Shown one piece after another: positions 15,988 through 23,927 of a stretch of DNA of 54,304 bases. The position numbers and the translations under genes were made by a program. The DNA lies in assembly GCA_910587135.1 (NCBI GenBank), contig CAJULF010000017.1:1-54304 (forward strand), in the 5' to 3' direction. The number at the start of each line of letters is the position of its first letter. The first letter of the stretch is position 1. The notes beneath the pieces were generated by a model, which worked only from the letters and a program-made list of their open reading frames with translations, did not search any database and had not been told where the DNA came from. The DNA is from an uncultured Oscillospiraceae bacterium (lineage in GTDB: Bacteria > Bacillota > Clostridia > Oscillospirales > Ruminococcaceae).

Positions 15988-16944
15988 ATGAATTTTGTTG
16001 TCAATATATTGATTGGTATTGTTGAGGAGGGGCTGATGTACGCGCTCCTCGCGATGGGTATGTATATAACATACAGCATACTGGATTTTCCCGATCTGTC
16101 AGTAGACGGTACTTTCCCTTTGGGGGCGGTGCTTACGGGTGTGCTTGTTCTGCATGGGGTAAATCCATGGCTGTGCCTGCTGATATCGTTTGCGGCGGGT
16201 ATGCTGGCGGGAACGCTTACGGGTCTGATGAACGTAAAGCTGAAAATAATTCCGCTGCTGTGCGGTATTATCATGTATACAGCCATGCTTTCCGTTAATC
16301 TTGTTATAATAAGGACGGGAACGAACGGCGGCGCGATAGCCTCGTTCTTTACAAAGAAAACTATTTTCAATTCCGTTCCGGCAACGATAATTCCCGAGAG
16401 AATTGGCGGATTTTACCTCAGGACGGTCATAATCTCCCTGATTCTGGTGATAGTGTGCAAGGTGTTGGTAGACCTGTATTTAAAAACTAAGAACGGCTTG
16501 CTGCTGCGTGCCACCGGTGATAATGAGAAATATGCCGTAATGCTGGGAAAAAACCCCGGGAGTATGAAGATTTTCGGTCTGGCTCTTGGTAACGGCTTCG
16601 CGGCGCTTGCGGGGTCGGTCATAGCTCAGAACAAGGGCAGCGCCGATCAGCAGATGGGTATCGGCATGGTAGTGCTTGGACTGGCTTCGGTCATTATAGG
16701 TCTGAGCATTTTCAAGAGGGTAAAGCTTTTAAAAGGTACTACTATGGTGATTCTGGGAAGCCTTATTTACAAGGCAAGCTATCAGATAGTACTGGAGCTG
16801 GGTCTGCCCACGGAGTGGAACAATTTTATCAAAGCGGTTATATTCCTTATCGCGCTTGTAATAGGCGGTGATCAGCTTCACAAGCTGGTCAGAGGTCTGC
16901 TTAAGCGTCCGAGGAAGGAGGGGGAAAATGTTAGAGCTGAATAA
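15988..16944 (+). CDS. trpY: Tryptophan ABC transporter permease
   Basis: Integral membrane protein, 318 residues with about eight to nine hydrophobic helices, of the branched-chain/ribose type permease family (BPD_transp_2). Recognisable segments are MGMYITYSILDFPDLSVDGT near the N-terminus and LLRATGDNEKYAVMLG, the cytoplasmic loop that meets the ATPase. I choose ATG 15988 behind GTGGGGGG; the longer frame to 15937 covers the miniature element. It overlaps trpZ by 17 nt. With TrpX and TrpZ it forms the importer under T-box control. Confidence 0.9.
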   Translation: MNFVVNILIGIVEEGLMYALLAMGMYITYSILDFPDLSVDGTFPLGAVLTGVLVLHGVNPWLCLLISFAAGMLAGTLTGLMNVKLKIIPLLCGIIMYTAMLSVNLVIIRTGTNGGAIASFFTKKTIFNSVPATIIPERIGGFYLRTVIISLILVIVCKVLVDLYLKTKNGLLLRATGDNEKYAVMLGKNPGSMKIFGLALGNGFAALAGSVIAQNKGSADQQMGIGMVVLGLASVIIGLSIFKRVKLLKGTTMVILGSLIYKASYQIVLELGLPTEWNNFIKAVIFLIALVIGGDQLHKLVRGLLKRPRKEGENVRAE

Positions 16945-17701
16945 CGTCAGCAAGGTGTTCAATGCGGGCACGGTTGATGAAAACCGTCTTTTTGAGAAGT
17001 TTTCCCTCAGCGTGTCGGAGGGAGAGTTCGTTTCGGTCGTCGGCTCTAACGGCAGCGGCAAAACAACTTTGCTGAACATTATCTGCGGCACGCTGCGACC
17101 CGATTCGGGAAAGGTTCTTTTCGGCGGCACGGACATTACCTATGCACCCGAGTACAAGCGCGCGAAAAGGATAGGCAGAGTCCTGCAGGATCCGAAGATG
17201 GGAACCTGCGGCAGTCTGTCCATTCTTGAAAACATGGCGCTTGCGGAGAACAAGAATAAGCGTTACAGTCTCGGGAGAGCTGTCAACAGGCAGCGCGAGG
17301 AGCATTTCAGAAGTCTTCTCGAAACCTGCGGAATGGGACTTGAAAACAGGCTCGGGGTGCTTGCAGGCTCTCTCAGCGGAGGGCAGCGACAGGCTCTGGC
17401 GCTTATAATAGCCACCATGACGGATATAGACCTGCTTATTCTGGACGAGCACACCGCCGCGCTCGACCCCAAATCCTCGGAAACTCTTATGAAGATAACT
17501 CAAAGGGTGGTAACGGAAAAAAAGCTCACAACGCTCATGGTAACGCATAATTTAAGGTTTGCGGTGGATTACGGAACAAGGCTGATAATGATGCACTCCG
17601 GCAGCGCGGTCATGGATATTGACGGGGAGCGCAAGCAGGAGCTTCATATTGACGATATTCTGGGGAAGTTCAATGAGATAAGCATAGAGTGCGGTAATTA
17701 A
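16928..17701 (+). CDS. trpZ: Tryptophan ABC transporter ATP-binding protein
   Basis: 257-residue ABC ATPase: Walker A GSNGSGKTT, signature LSGGQRQALAL, Walker B LLILDEHTAALD, switch histidine MVTHN. It starts at ATG 16928 behind GGAAGGAGGGGG, within the last codons of trpY. Third subunit of the TrpXYZ-like importer. No terminator is evident behind it; tandem repeats and a B-type repeat follow. Confidence 0.92.
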   Translation: MLELNNVSKVFNAGTVDENRLFEKFSLSVSEGEFVSVVGSNGSGKTTLLNIICGTLRPDSGKVLFGGTDITYAPEYKRAKRIGRVLQDPKMGTCGSLSILENMALAENKNKRYSLGRAVNRQREEHFRSLLETCGMGLENRLGVLAGSLSGGQRQALALIIATMTDIDLLILDEHTAALDPKSSETLMKITQRVVTEKKLTTLMVTHNLRFAVDYGTRLIMMHSGSAVMDIDGERKQELHIDDILGKFNEISIECGN

Positions 17702-17716
17702 AGGTAAAAGCCCTAT

Positions 17717-17811
17717 CAAAGAGCAACCTTTAGACCGCGCAGCAAAGCAGCGCTTGCAAAGAGCAACATAAAGCGTCCGCAGCAAAGCAACGTTGACCAA
17801 GAGCAGTATAA
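17717..17811 (+). repeat. Three direct repeats of about 40 bp
   Basis: Units begin at 17717 (caaagagcaacctttag), 17757 (caaagagcaacataaag) and 17798 (caagagcagtataaagc). The first two are 40 and 41 bp and share gcagcaaagca in the second half; the third runs into a B-type repeat. The phrase aaagcaacataaa also precedes the B repeat near 3350, so the unit may be a duplicated flank of that family. Confidence 0.6.
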
Positions 17812-17966
17812 AGCCCACGCATGAATTTTTCGCAAGCCGACGTGAAAGCATATTTTCGCGCAGCGGAAATGTGCTTTCGCGGCGAGGATAGTGAACTCGG
17901 TTGCCTCGCAACCGAGTTCACAGTGCGGAAAATTCTTTTAAATCATTTACTAACGATCAACACACA
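17806..17966 (+). repeat. B-type structured intergenic repeat, divergent
   Basis: GCCCACGCATGAATTTTTCGCA on the left half and GTGCGGAAAATTCTTTTAAATCA on the right. Two inner hairpins: GTGAAAGCA/TGCTTTCGC and GTGAACTCGGTTGC/GCAACCGAGTTCAC, the latter perfect over 14 bp. It ends about 15 nt before the recQ ribosome binding site. Confidence 0.7.
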
Positions 17967-17995
17967 AAAAACACTGACAAGAGGTGCGATAAGTA

Positions 17996-19828
17996 TTGAA
18001 TAAGTCTGATCTGCTGAAAAAATATTTCGGTCACGATTCCTTCCGTCAGGGGCAGGAGGAGATAATAGACAGTATTCTTGCGGGCAGGGACTGCCTGGGG
18101 GTAATGCCAACGGGGGCGGGCAAGTCGATTTGCTTTCAGATCCCCGCGCTTATGCTGGACGGCGTGACGATCGTTATTTCCCCACTGATATCGCTGATGA
18201 AGGATCAGGTTGAGGCGCTTACCCAGTCAGGAGTAAGCGCCGCTTATATTAACAGTACGCTTTACGCGGGCGAGTATCAGAGGATATATGACATCGCCGC
18301 GTCCGGCGGCTACAAGGTGCTGTATGTTGCTCCCGAGCGTCTGCTCACGGAGGATTTTCTCGGACTGTGCGCGGGCTTGAAGATACCGCTTGTGGCGGTG
18401 GACGAGTCACACTGCGTGTCGCACTGGGGGCAGGATTTCCGCCCGAGCTATCTGAAGATACCCGAGTTTATCGCGGCGCTGGAAAAACGTCCTGTTCTTG
18501 CCGCGTTTACCGCTACCGCCACCGACACCGTAAAGGCGGATATTGTGAAAATACTCGGGCTTAAAGACCCGTTTTCCGTTACTACGGGCTTTGACAGGCA
18601 GAATCTGTATTTTGAGGTGCGCAAACCCAGGGATAAGGACGAGGAGCTTCTGAGCATTCTGCGCGGCGCTTCGGGAGGCAGCACGATCGTGTATTGCTCT
18701 ACCAGAAAGAATGTTGAGAGCGTTTGCGGTATGCTGTGCGACAACGGCTTCAACGCGGAGATGTATCACGCGGGAATGGCTGACAGGGAGCGCAAGCGGA
18801 CGCAGGAGGACTTCATTTACGACAGGTGCGGCGTGATGGTCGCTACAAACGCTTTCGGAATGGGGATAGATAAGTCGGATGTTTCGCTGGTGGTGCACTA
18901 CAATATGCCTAAAGACCTGGAGAGTTATTATCAGGAGGCGGGACGCGCGGGACGCGACGGCGGTCCTGCACGGTGTATACTGCTGTACAGCGGTCGGGAC
19001 GTCAATATAGCGGAATTCCTTATCGAAAACAGCCATGAGGATTCCGAGCTTTCGCCGCGGGAGCTGGCGGAGATACGCAAAAGGGACAAGGAGCGGCTGC
19101 GGCAGATGACCTTTTACTCCACTACCACCGGTTGTTTAAGAGAGTTCATTTTGAAGTATTTCGGCGACAAATCCCCGAATTACTGCGGCAACTGCGGTAA
19201 CTGCGTGACGAAATTTGAAACGGTGGACGTGACAGTCGAGGCGCAGAAGATACTTTCCTGCATATTCAGGCTGAAGCAGCGCGGGCGCAGCTCCGGCAGA
19301 GTGCTTATCGCCGATATACTTCTCGGCAGCAGGAGTGAAAAGATATTGCAGGGATCGCTGGACAAGCTGTCTACATACGGTCTGCTTAAGGGCGGGAACC
19401 GCTCGCGGATCATTTCGATAATTGATTTTCTTGTGCGCGAGGAATATATCGAGATAGAAGCGGAGCACTCCACTTGTCAGCTTACGCGCAAGGCGGACGA
19501 GTTCGTAAAATCGCGTGCTACCCTTCTAATGAAGCTCCCCAAAGAGAAAGCGGAAAAGGAGAAGCCAAAGCAGGAATATGAGGAAAATCCCGAGCTTATG
19601 AAACTTCTTAAACAGGAGCGCTTCAGGCTGGCAAGCACTATGGGAGTACCCGCTTACGTAGTTTTCAGCGACGCTACGCTGAGGGAAATGAGCGCGAAAA
19701 TGCCTCTGACCGAGGAGGAATTCCTTAAAATAAGCGGCGTGGGCAGCCGCAAGGCGGAAAGATACGGGAAGACGTTTTTGGGGATAATAAAAGACTTTAA
19801 ACAGGAGGAAGATATCAATGGAGCTTGA
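17996..19828 (+). CDS. recQ: ATP-dependent DNA helicase RecQ
   Basis: 3'-5' DNA helicase for repair and recombination, 610 residues. The helicase core has Walker A MPTGAGKSICFQ, the DEAH-type box VDESHCVSHWGQDFRP and motif VI YQEAGRAGRDG. The RecQ zinc site follows as CGNCGNC with an upstream cysteine in TTGCLREF, then a winged-helix part (about 400-490). The C-terminal HRDC domain is complete (VPAYVVFSDATLREM...ISGVGSRKAERYG). TTG start at 17996 with AGAGGTG upstream. It overlaps the next gene by 11 nt. Confidence 0.95.
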   Translation: MNKSDLLKKYFGHDSFRQGQEEIIDSILAGRDCLGVMPTGAGKSICFQIPALMLDGVTIVISPLISLMKDQVEALTQSGVSAAYINSTLYAGEYQRIYDIAASGGYKVLYVAPERLLTEDFLGLCAGLKIPLVAVDESHCVSHWGQDFRPSYLKIPEFIAALEKRPVLAAFTATATDTVKADIVKILGLKDPFSVTTGFDRQNLYFEVRKPRDKDEELLSILRGASGGSTIVYCSTRKNVESVCGMLCDNGFNAEMYHAGMADRERKRTQEDFIYDRCGVMVATNAFGMGIDKSDVSLVVHYNMPKDLESYYQEAGRAGRDGGPARCILLYSGRDVNIAEFLIENSHEDSELSPRELAEIRKRDKERLRQMTFYSTTTGCLREFILKYFGDKSPNYCGNCGNCVTKFETVDVTVEAQKILSCIFRLKQRGRSSGRVLIADILLGSRSEKILQGSLDKLSTYGLLKGGNRSRIISIIDFLVREEYIEIEAEHSTCQLTRKADEFVKSRATLLMKLPKEKAEKEKPKQEYEENPELMKLLKQERFRLASTMGVPAYVVFSDATLREMSAKMPLTEEEFLKISGVGSRKAERYGKTFLGIIKDFKQEEDINGA

Positions 19829-21809
19829 AAATCTTTCTTTGCCCGAAAAAACAAAAAAGCTGGAATATGCGGCGCTTAATTTGTCTCCAAAGGAGATCGC
19901 CGAGGTCTGCGCGGAGGTCGGTAAGCTGGAATATTCCGCGCGGGCGCTTGGGCTGGCGTGCCGTTACCGCGGCGTTGACTGCGTGAGAGCGCTTGCTGAG
20001 GGCGGCGCGGACTTTCACGCCGAGCTTTCCAATTACATGGTGGAAACATATGAAAGCTACGGCTATGATTTTTCGATAATGCTGCTCGACAATTTCCCGA
20101 AACAAACGGTGCCGTATCTGATGATTACTACCGAGTATAAGGAATCGGTCAAGTGCGAGGGCGGTAAAACGCTTGCGCCGATCGGGTTTGATAAGCGCGT
20201 TGAGGTTCTTGATTATCTGTGCGAAAACCGCGAAAAGGTTGAGTTCGACCCCGGCGAGCTTCTGTATTATGCGATACTTTTCGGGGACAAGCGCATGACG
20301 GAGGAGCTTGAAAAGCGCAGCGCGGAGTTTTCGGATAACCGCAAAAAAATGCTGACCGACAAGGGCGAGAGGAAAGATTTATACATCTGGACGGGATTGC
20401 TTGAAAACCTTTCCGAAAAGAATTTCGTTCCCGTGCTGTCGCAGATCACAAAGCGGCTGGACGGCGTTAAGCTGCACTGCACCGAAGGGATATATTTTGC
20501 GTGCGAGGATAAATTGCTCAAGGTCGAAAATCTTGAATTTTATTTTGAGAATTTCGACAAACCGAAAATAAACAAAATCGATATCATGAGAAAATCCGTT
20601 GACCGCAGCCGTACAGAGCCGCTGGAATACGCGGCGGAAAACGGCTGGCTAAAACAGCCGAAAAAGCGCGACGAGCTTATAGAATATTCACAGAAAAAGG
20701 GCAATACGGAGTGCACGGCGTGGCTGATGGACTTCAAGAACCGCACTGCCGACCTTGCCGCCGAGCGCGCCAAAGCCGAGAAGCAGACCGAGCGCGAGCT
20801 GAATGCCGCGCCGGATTCCGTAACGGCTCTTAAACCGCTCTGGAGCTGGAAAAAGCGCGAGGACGGCGGGCTTGTTATCACAGGCTATAAGGGAAATGAA
20901 ACGGAGGTTTCCGTGCCCCCGAAAATCGGTAAAGACACGGTAACGGCGCTTGGTATGGCGTTTTCTCCCGCCGCGAGGGTAACAAACGAGGTCTCCGATT
21001 TTCGTGAGACGATAACGCGGGTCACGCTGCCCGAAACTATCACTGAAATCTGCGACGACGCATTTTTAGGCTGCATTGCGCTTGAATCTGTCAATATCCC
21101 GAAGTCGGTTGTTAAAATCGGGAAAGGTGCCTTTGAGTTGTGCCGTGCTCTTCGCGAGGCAGATATTCCCGAAGGTGTTGCGGAAATATCCGATAACGCG
21201 TTTCATCATTGCGATTCGCTGGAGTTCGTAAGTATTCCCGAAAGCGTGAAAAAGATCGGAGGCGGTGCGTTTTGGTATTGCTGCATACTGGAGAGAGTAC
21301 ATATTCCGAATGGGGTGACGGAGATAGTCTCGTCGGCATTTGCGGACTGTGGCAAGCTGAAGGTTATCGAGCTGCCCGATACGCTGAGAGAGCTTCCGCA
21401 TCATATGTTGGACGGCTGTGTTGAGCTTGAGTCTGTTGTTATTCCGAAAAGCATAACAGCTATTCAGGGGTATGTTTTTTATAATTGCCGTAAGCTGAAG
21501 CGGATAGATATTCCCGACAGCGTTAAAAAAATCGGAGAATATGCGTTTTCGCGGTGTGCGTCGCTTGAAACGATAGTTATTCCCGAGGGCGTGGAAGAAA
21601 TCGGCGGGCGCTCGTTCGCGGATAACCCGAGCCTTAGGCGTGTTGAGCTGCCGCGCTCTCTTAAAAAGGCGGTAAATTTTTCTTCAAAGTTCACTCCGAC
21701 CATGACTGTCTTTGATAATTCACCGAATGTTACAGCGGTGGTTTGCCCGAAAAGCTACGCGGAAAGGTACTGCAAACGGAACAATATTCCGTTTATATAT
21801 AAGGGGTAA
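19818..21809 (+). CDS. BspA-type leucine-rich repeat protein
   Basis: 663 residues without a signal peptide or membrane helix. Residues 1-300 are mostly helical and charged, with short segments recalling ankyrin-type helices (RGVDCVRALAEGGADFH). From about 350 comes the BspA preamble LVITGYKGNETEVSVPP, then about ten LRR_5 repeats of 23 residues (IPESVKKIGGGAFWYC, IPNGVTEIVSSAFADC, IPEGVEEIGGRSFADN). The gene starts at ATG 19818 behind ACAGGAGG, inside the end of recQ, so the two are co-translated. BspA-like proteins of gut Firmicutes are often surface proteins, but this one looks cytoplasmic. Partner unknown. Confidence 0.85.
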   Translation: MELENLSLPEKTKKLEYAALNLSPKEIAEVCAEVGKLEYSARALGLACRYRGVDCVRALAEGGADFHAELSNYMVETYESYGYDFSIMLLDNFPKQTVPYLMITTEYKESVKCEGGKTLAPIGFDKRVEVLDYLCENREKVEFDPGELLYYAILFGDKRMTEELEKRSAEFSDNRKKMLTDKGERKDLYIWTGLLENLSEKNFVPVLSQITKRLDGVKLHCTEGIYFACEDKLLKVENLEFYFENFDKPKINKIDIMRKSVDRSRTEPLEYAAENGWLKQPKKRDELIEYSQKKGNTECTAWLMDFKNRTADLAAERAKAEKQTERELNAAPDSVTALKPLWSWKKREDGGLVITGYKGNETEVSVPPKIGKDTVTALGMAFSPAARVTNEVSDFRETITRVTLPETITEICDDAFLGCIALESVNIPKSVVKIGKGAFELCRALREADIPEGVAEISDNAFHHCDSLEFVSIPESVKKIGGGAFWYCCILERVHIPNGVTEIVSSAFADCGKLKVIELPDTLRELPHHMLDGCVELESVVIPKSITAIQGYVFYNCRKLKRIDIPDSVKKIGEYAFSRCASLETIVIPEGVEEIGGRSFADNPSLRRVELPRSLKKAVNFSSKFTPTMTVFDNSPNVTAVVCPKSYAERYCKRNNIPFIYKG

Positions 21810-21825
21810 GCGCACAAAGCTCACA

Positions 21826-21871
21826 CATCTGAATTTCAAAAAGAGTCATAATTTGCAAAGCAAATTCTGTA
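21826..21871 (+). repeat. Truncated A-type repeat (left half)
   Basis: GAATTTCAAAAAGAGTCATA, then the hairpin AATTTGC AAA GCAAATT. Only the left half is present; a second A copy begins at once. Confidence 0.6.
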
Positions 21872-21875
21872 CGCA

Positions 21876-22250
21876 GCTTGTAGAAAAAGCTTATAAGACG
21901 CGCAATGTCGGCGCATGAAATTTCAAAAAGTCGTGCGTTTGCGTTCGCAAACGCGCGCGGTTTCCGCTAAGCATGCGGAGCGAAACGAAGTGAAGCGGAG
22001 TATGATTAGCGGAAATTTTGAAATTTTTTTAAGGCAACACCGCACAAAGCTTGTGCGCAGATTGCGCCGTCAGATTTTTCGTCAGATTGTACAAGGTCGA
22101 CGCCGGCGGGCTGACGCCCGCCAAGGAGAACTTGTGCAAGATGACGGAAAATATGCAAGCAAGATGCGTGCAAAGCGCGAAGCGCGGGCTTTGTGCGGTG
22201 TTGCCTTAAATCAATGGCTTATCGTCAGCATAACTTAAAAGCATCAAAGC
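21876..22250 (+). repeat. A-type structured repeat interrupted by a miniature element
   Basis: Left signature cttgtagaaaaagc, TTTCAAAAAG, a different first hairpin (GTGCGTTTGC/GCAAACGCGC at 21933-21956), a different second arm (TTTCCGCTAA/TTAGCGGAAA) and TTTTGAAATTTTTTT. The expected AAATAA...GGTCA end is separated from this by the 177-bp element at 22031 and resumes as aaatcaatggcttatcgtcagcataa. Confidence 0.8.
22031..22207. mobile_element. Miniature inverted-repeat element with 20-bp ends, full copy
   Basis: 177 bp bounded by perfect 20-bp inverted ends (AAGGCAACACCGCACAAAGC and its complement). Both sides read TTAA, so the target may be TTAA with a 4-bp duplication, although the AA/TT belongs to the ends as well. 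The interior has no gene; it includes GCCGGCGGGCTGACGCCCGCC, a hairpin. The copy at 28968 is homologous in opposite orientation along its whole length. Confidence 0.85.
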
Positions 22251-22322
22251 TCAGATCATCCTGTAAAAAAAGCGCTGAAATCTGCGTGAAAAGGCTTATG
22301 ATAAAAAAATTTAAAAATCCCC

Positions 22323-22351
22323 TTGACAAAATAAAACAGATGGTGTATAAT
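22323..22351 (+). promoter_or_regulatory. Promoter of infC-rpmI-rplT
   Basis: TTGACA (22323-22328), 17-bp spacer, TATAAT (22346-22351): a consensus sigma-A promoter, as expected for a ribosomal operon. Confidence 0.9.
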
Positions 22352-22357
22352 GTTTGA

Positions 22358-22506
22358 GTAAATAAAGCAGAGTCACCACACTCTCACCCGCCGACGAATA
22401 AAAGATTCAGTCAGGCGCGGTCGTTTAATGTGAATAAGCTGTAAGCGTTTATGGCATTTATATTAAGCGTGAGTGCGTATCGGTGTGCTCGCGCTTGTTT
22501 TATTTT
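22358..22506 (+). promoter_or_regulatory. Leader and attenuator of the infC operon
   Basis: About 200 nt of leader before infC. AAGCGTGAG (22465-22473) pairs with CTCGCGCTT (22488-22496), followed by GTTTTATTTT, forming an intrinsic terminator ahead of the gene. Firmicute infC-rpmI-rplT leaders are often controlled by L20 or attenuation; the sequence here supports attenuation but does not show the ligand. Confidence 0.7.
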
Positions 22507-22576
22507 CGGAGAACCAGGGCAGAAATGCCATGCGTGAACAGATGAACGAGTGAATATGGAAAGGCGGTGCACGGTT

Positions 22577-23092
22577 ATCAGCACAAAGGAACAGCTCATC
22601 AATGAGGAAATACGGGAAAAGGAAATCAGAGTCATCAGCAAGGACGGAGAGCAGCTGGGGATAATGTCCTCGGCGGACGCGCTTGGTATGGCGGCGGAGG
22701 CGGATCTGGACCTCGTTATGATTTCTCCGACCGCAAAGCCTCCGGTATGCCGTATAATGGATTACGGCAAATATCGGTTTGAGCAGACTAAAAGGGAAAA
22801 GGAAGCCAGAAAAAACCAGAAGCAGGCTGAGGTAAAAGAGATCAGGATGTCCCTTAATATCGACACCAACGATTTCAATATCAGGGTGAAGAACAGCATT
22901 AAGTTCCTGCAGAACGGGGATAAGGTCAAGGTGACCATACGCTTCCGCCGTATGCGCGAGATGTCGCATATGAACCTGTGCGAGGAGCTGATGAAGAAAT
23001 TCGTGGACGCCGTTTCGGAATACGGCTCGTCCGATAAGCCTCCCAAACTGGAGGGCAAAAACTACGCGGTGGTTATCAGTCCGAAAAAGTAA
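22577..23092 (+). CDS. infC: Translation initiation factor IF-3
   Basis: Binds the 30S subunit, prevents early 50S joining and checks start codons. 171 residues from the proposed start: N-domain INEEIREKEIRVI, linker rich in Lys/Arg/Glu, C-domain MSLNIDTNDFNIRVKN and VKVTIRFRRMREM. The start appears to be ATC at 22577 (ISTKEQLINEEI): GGCGGTG lies 7 nt upstream, the family begins here, and infC is known for non-AUG starts that allow IF-3 to limit its own synthesis. The only conventional alternatives, GTG 22550 or ATG 22556, lack a good site and add residues the family does not have. Confidence 0.95.
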   Translation: MSTKEQLINEEIREKEIRVISKDGEQLGIMSSADALGMAAEADLDLVMISPTAKPPVCRIMDYGKYRFEQTKREKEARKNQKQAEVKEIRMSLNIDTNDFNIRVKNSIKFLQNGDKVKVTIRFRRMREMSHMNLCEELMKKFVDAVSEYGSSDKPPKLEGKNYAVVISPKK

Positions 23093-23137
23093 ACGGCGCA
23101 AGGCGCTGAAACAAGAAAATCCAAGGAGGAAACGAAA

Positions 23138-23335
23138 ATGCCTAAAATCAAGACACACAGCGGAGCCAAAAAGCGTTTCAAGCTGACGAAGAGCGGTAAG
23201 GTAAAGATGCAGCACTGCAACAAGCGTCATATACTTACAAAGAAGAGCACTAAGCGCAAGAGAGGTCTGCGCGCGGGCGCATATGCCGACGTTACCAATG
23301 TTGCGGCGGTAAAGAGCCTTATTCCGTACAAATAA
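23138..23335 (+). CDS. rpmI: 50S ribosomal protein L35
   Basis: 65 residues, the usual size; opens MPKIKTHSGAKKRFKLT and contains HILTKKSTKRKR, both diagnostic of L35. Strong AAGGAGG 8 nt upstream. Second gene of the infC operon. Confidence 0.98.
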   Translation: MPKIKTHSGAKKRFKLTKSGKVKMQHCNKRHILTKKSTKRKRGLRAGAYADVTNVAAVKSLIPYK

Positions 23336-23395
23336 TCAAAATTCATCGCGGCGGAATGAGCGTTTCCGCGACAAAACAACAGGAGGTAATTAAAG

Positions 23396-23749
23396 ATGGC
23401 ACGAATCAAGGGTGCACTCGCAACTCGCAAGAGAAGAAATAGAACGCTGAAGCTCGCTAAGGGCTACTTCGGCGGCAAGAGCAGACTTTTCAAAACGGCT
23501 AAGGAGGCTGTGTGGAAGTCGGGTCAGTATGCCTATGTGAGCAGAAGACTTAAGAAGAGAGATTTCAGAAGACTTTGGATCACTCGAATCTCCGCGGGCT
23601 GCAAGGCTAACGGTATGAACTATTCGACGTTTATGAACGGTCTGAAAAAGGCAGGCGTTACTCTTAACAGAAAGATGCTTTCCGAGATCGCTATCAACGA
23701 CGCTGCGGGCTTCACCGCTCTTACCGAAAAGGCTAAGGCGGCTCTCTAA
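23396..23749 (+). CDS. rplT: 50S ribosomal protein L20
   Basis: 117 residues, full length. Signatures include KGYFGGKSRLFKTAKEAV and the RNA-binding end LWITRISAGCKANGMNYS. L20 binds 23S rRNA early in assembly and in many Firmicutes represses its own operon through the leader. Ribosome binding site AGGAGGTAAT. A terminator follows at once. Confidence 0.98.
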   Translation: MARIKGALATRKRRNRTLKLAKGYFGGKSRLFKTAKEAVWKSGQYAYVSRRLKKRDFRRLWITRISAGCKANGMNYSTFMNGLKKAGVTLNRKMLSEIAINDAAGFTALTEKAKAAL

Positions 23750-23760
23750 TCGACTTTTTT

Positions 23761-23792
23761 CTCACGCCTTGAGAATCGGGGCGTGAGATTTT
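23761..23792 (+). terminator. Terminator of infC-rpmI-rplT
   Basis: CTCACGCC (23761-23768) pairs with GGCGTGAG (23780-23787), then ATTTT; a T6 run on the other side (23755-23760) would serve the opposite strand as well. Confidence 0.8.
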
Positions 23793-23927
23793 CGCTATAC
23801 GGGGCACAGGGCGGAGGTTTCGGCATACGCTCTGTCGGAAGCCTTGCAGGGGGCGGTATCGGCAAGGTTTGGCGGGATTTATGTGCGGATGCCGGATTGA
23901 TTCGCGAAAAGTGAGCGGAGGTGCGTT

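Noticed and set aside
17717..17811. CRISPR array
   Set aside because: Only three imperfect units without spacers of even length, and no cas genes.
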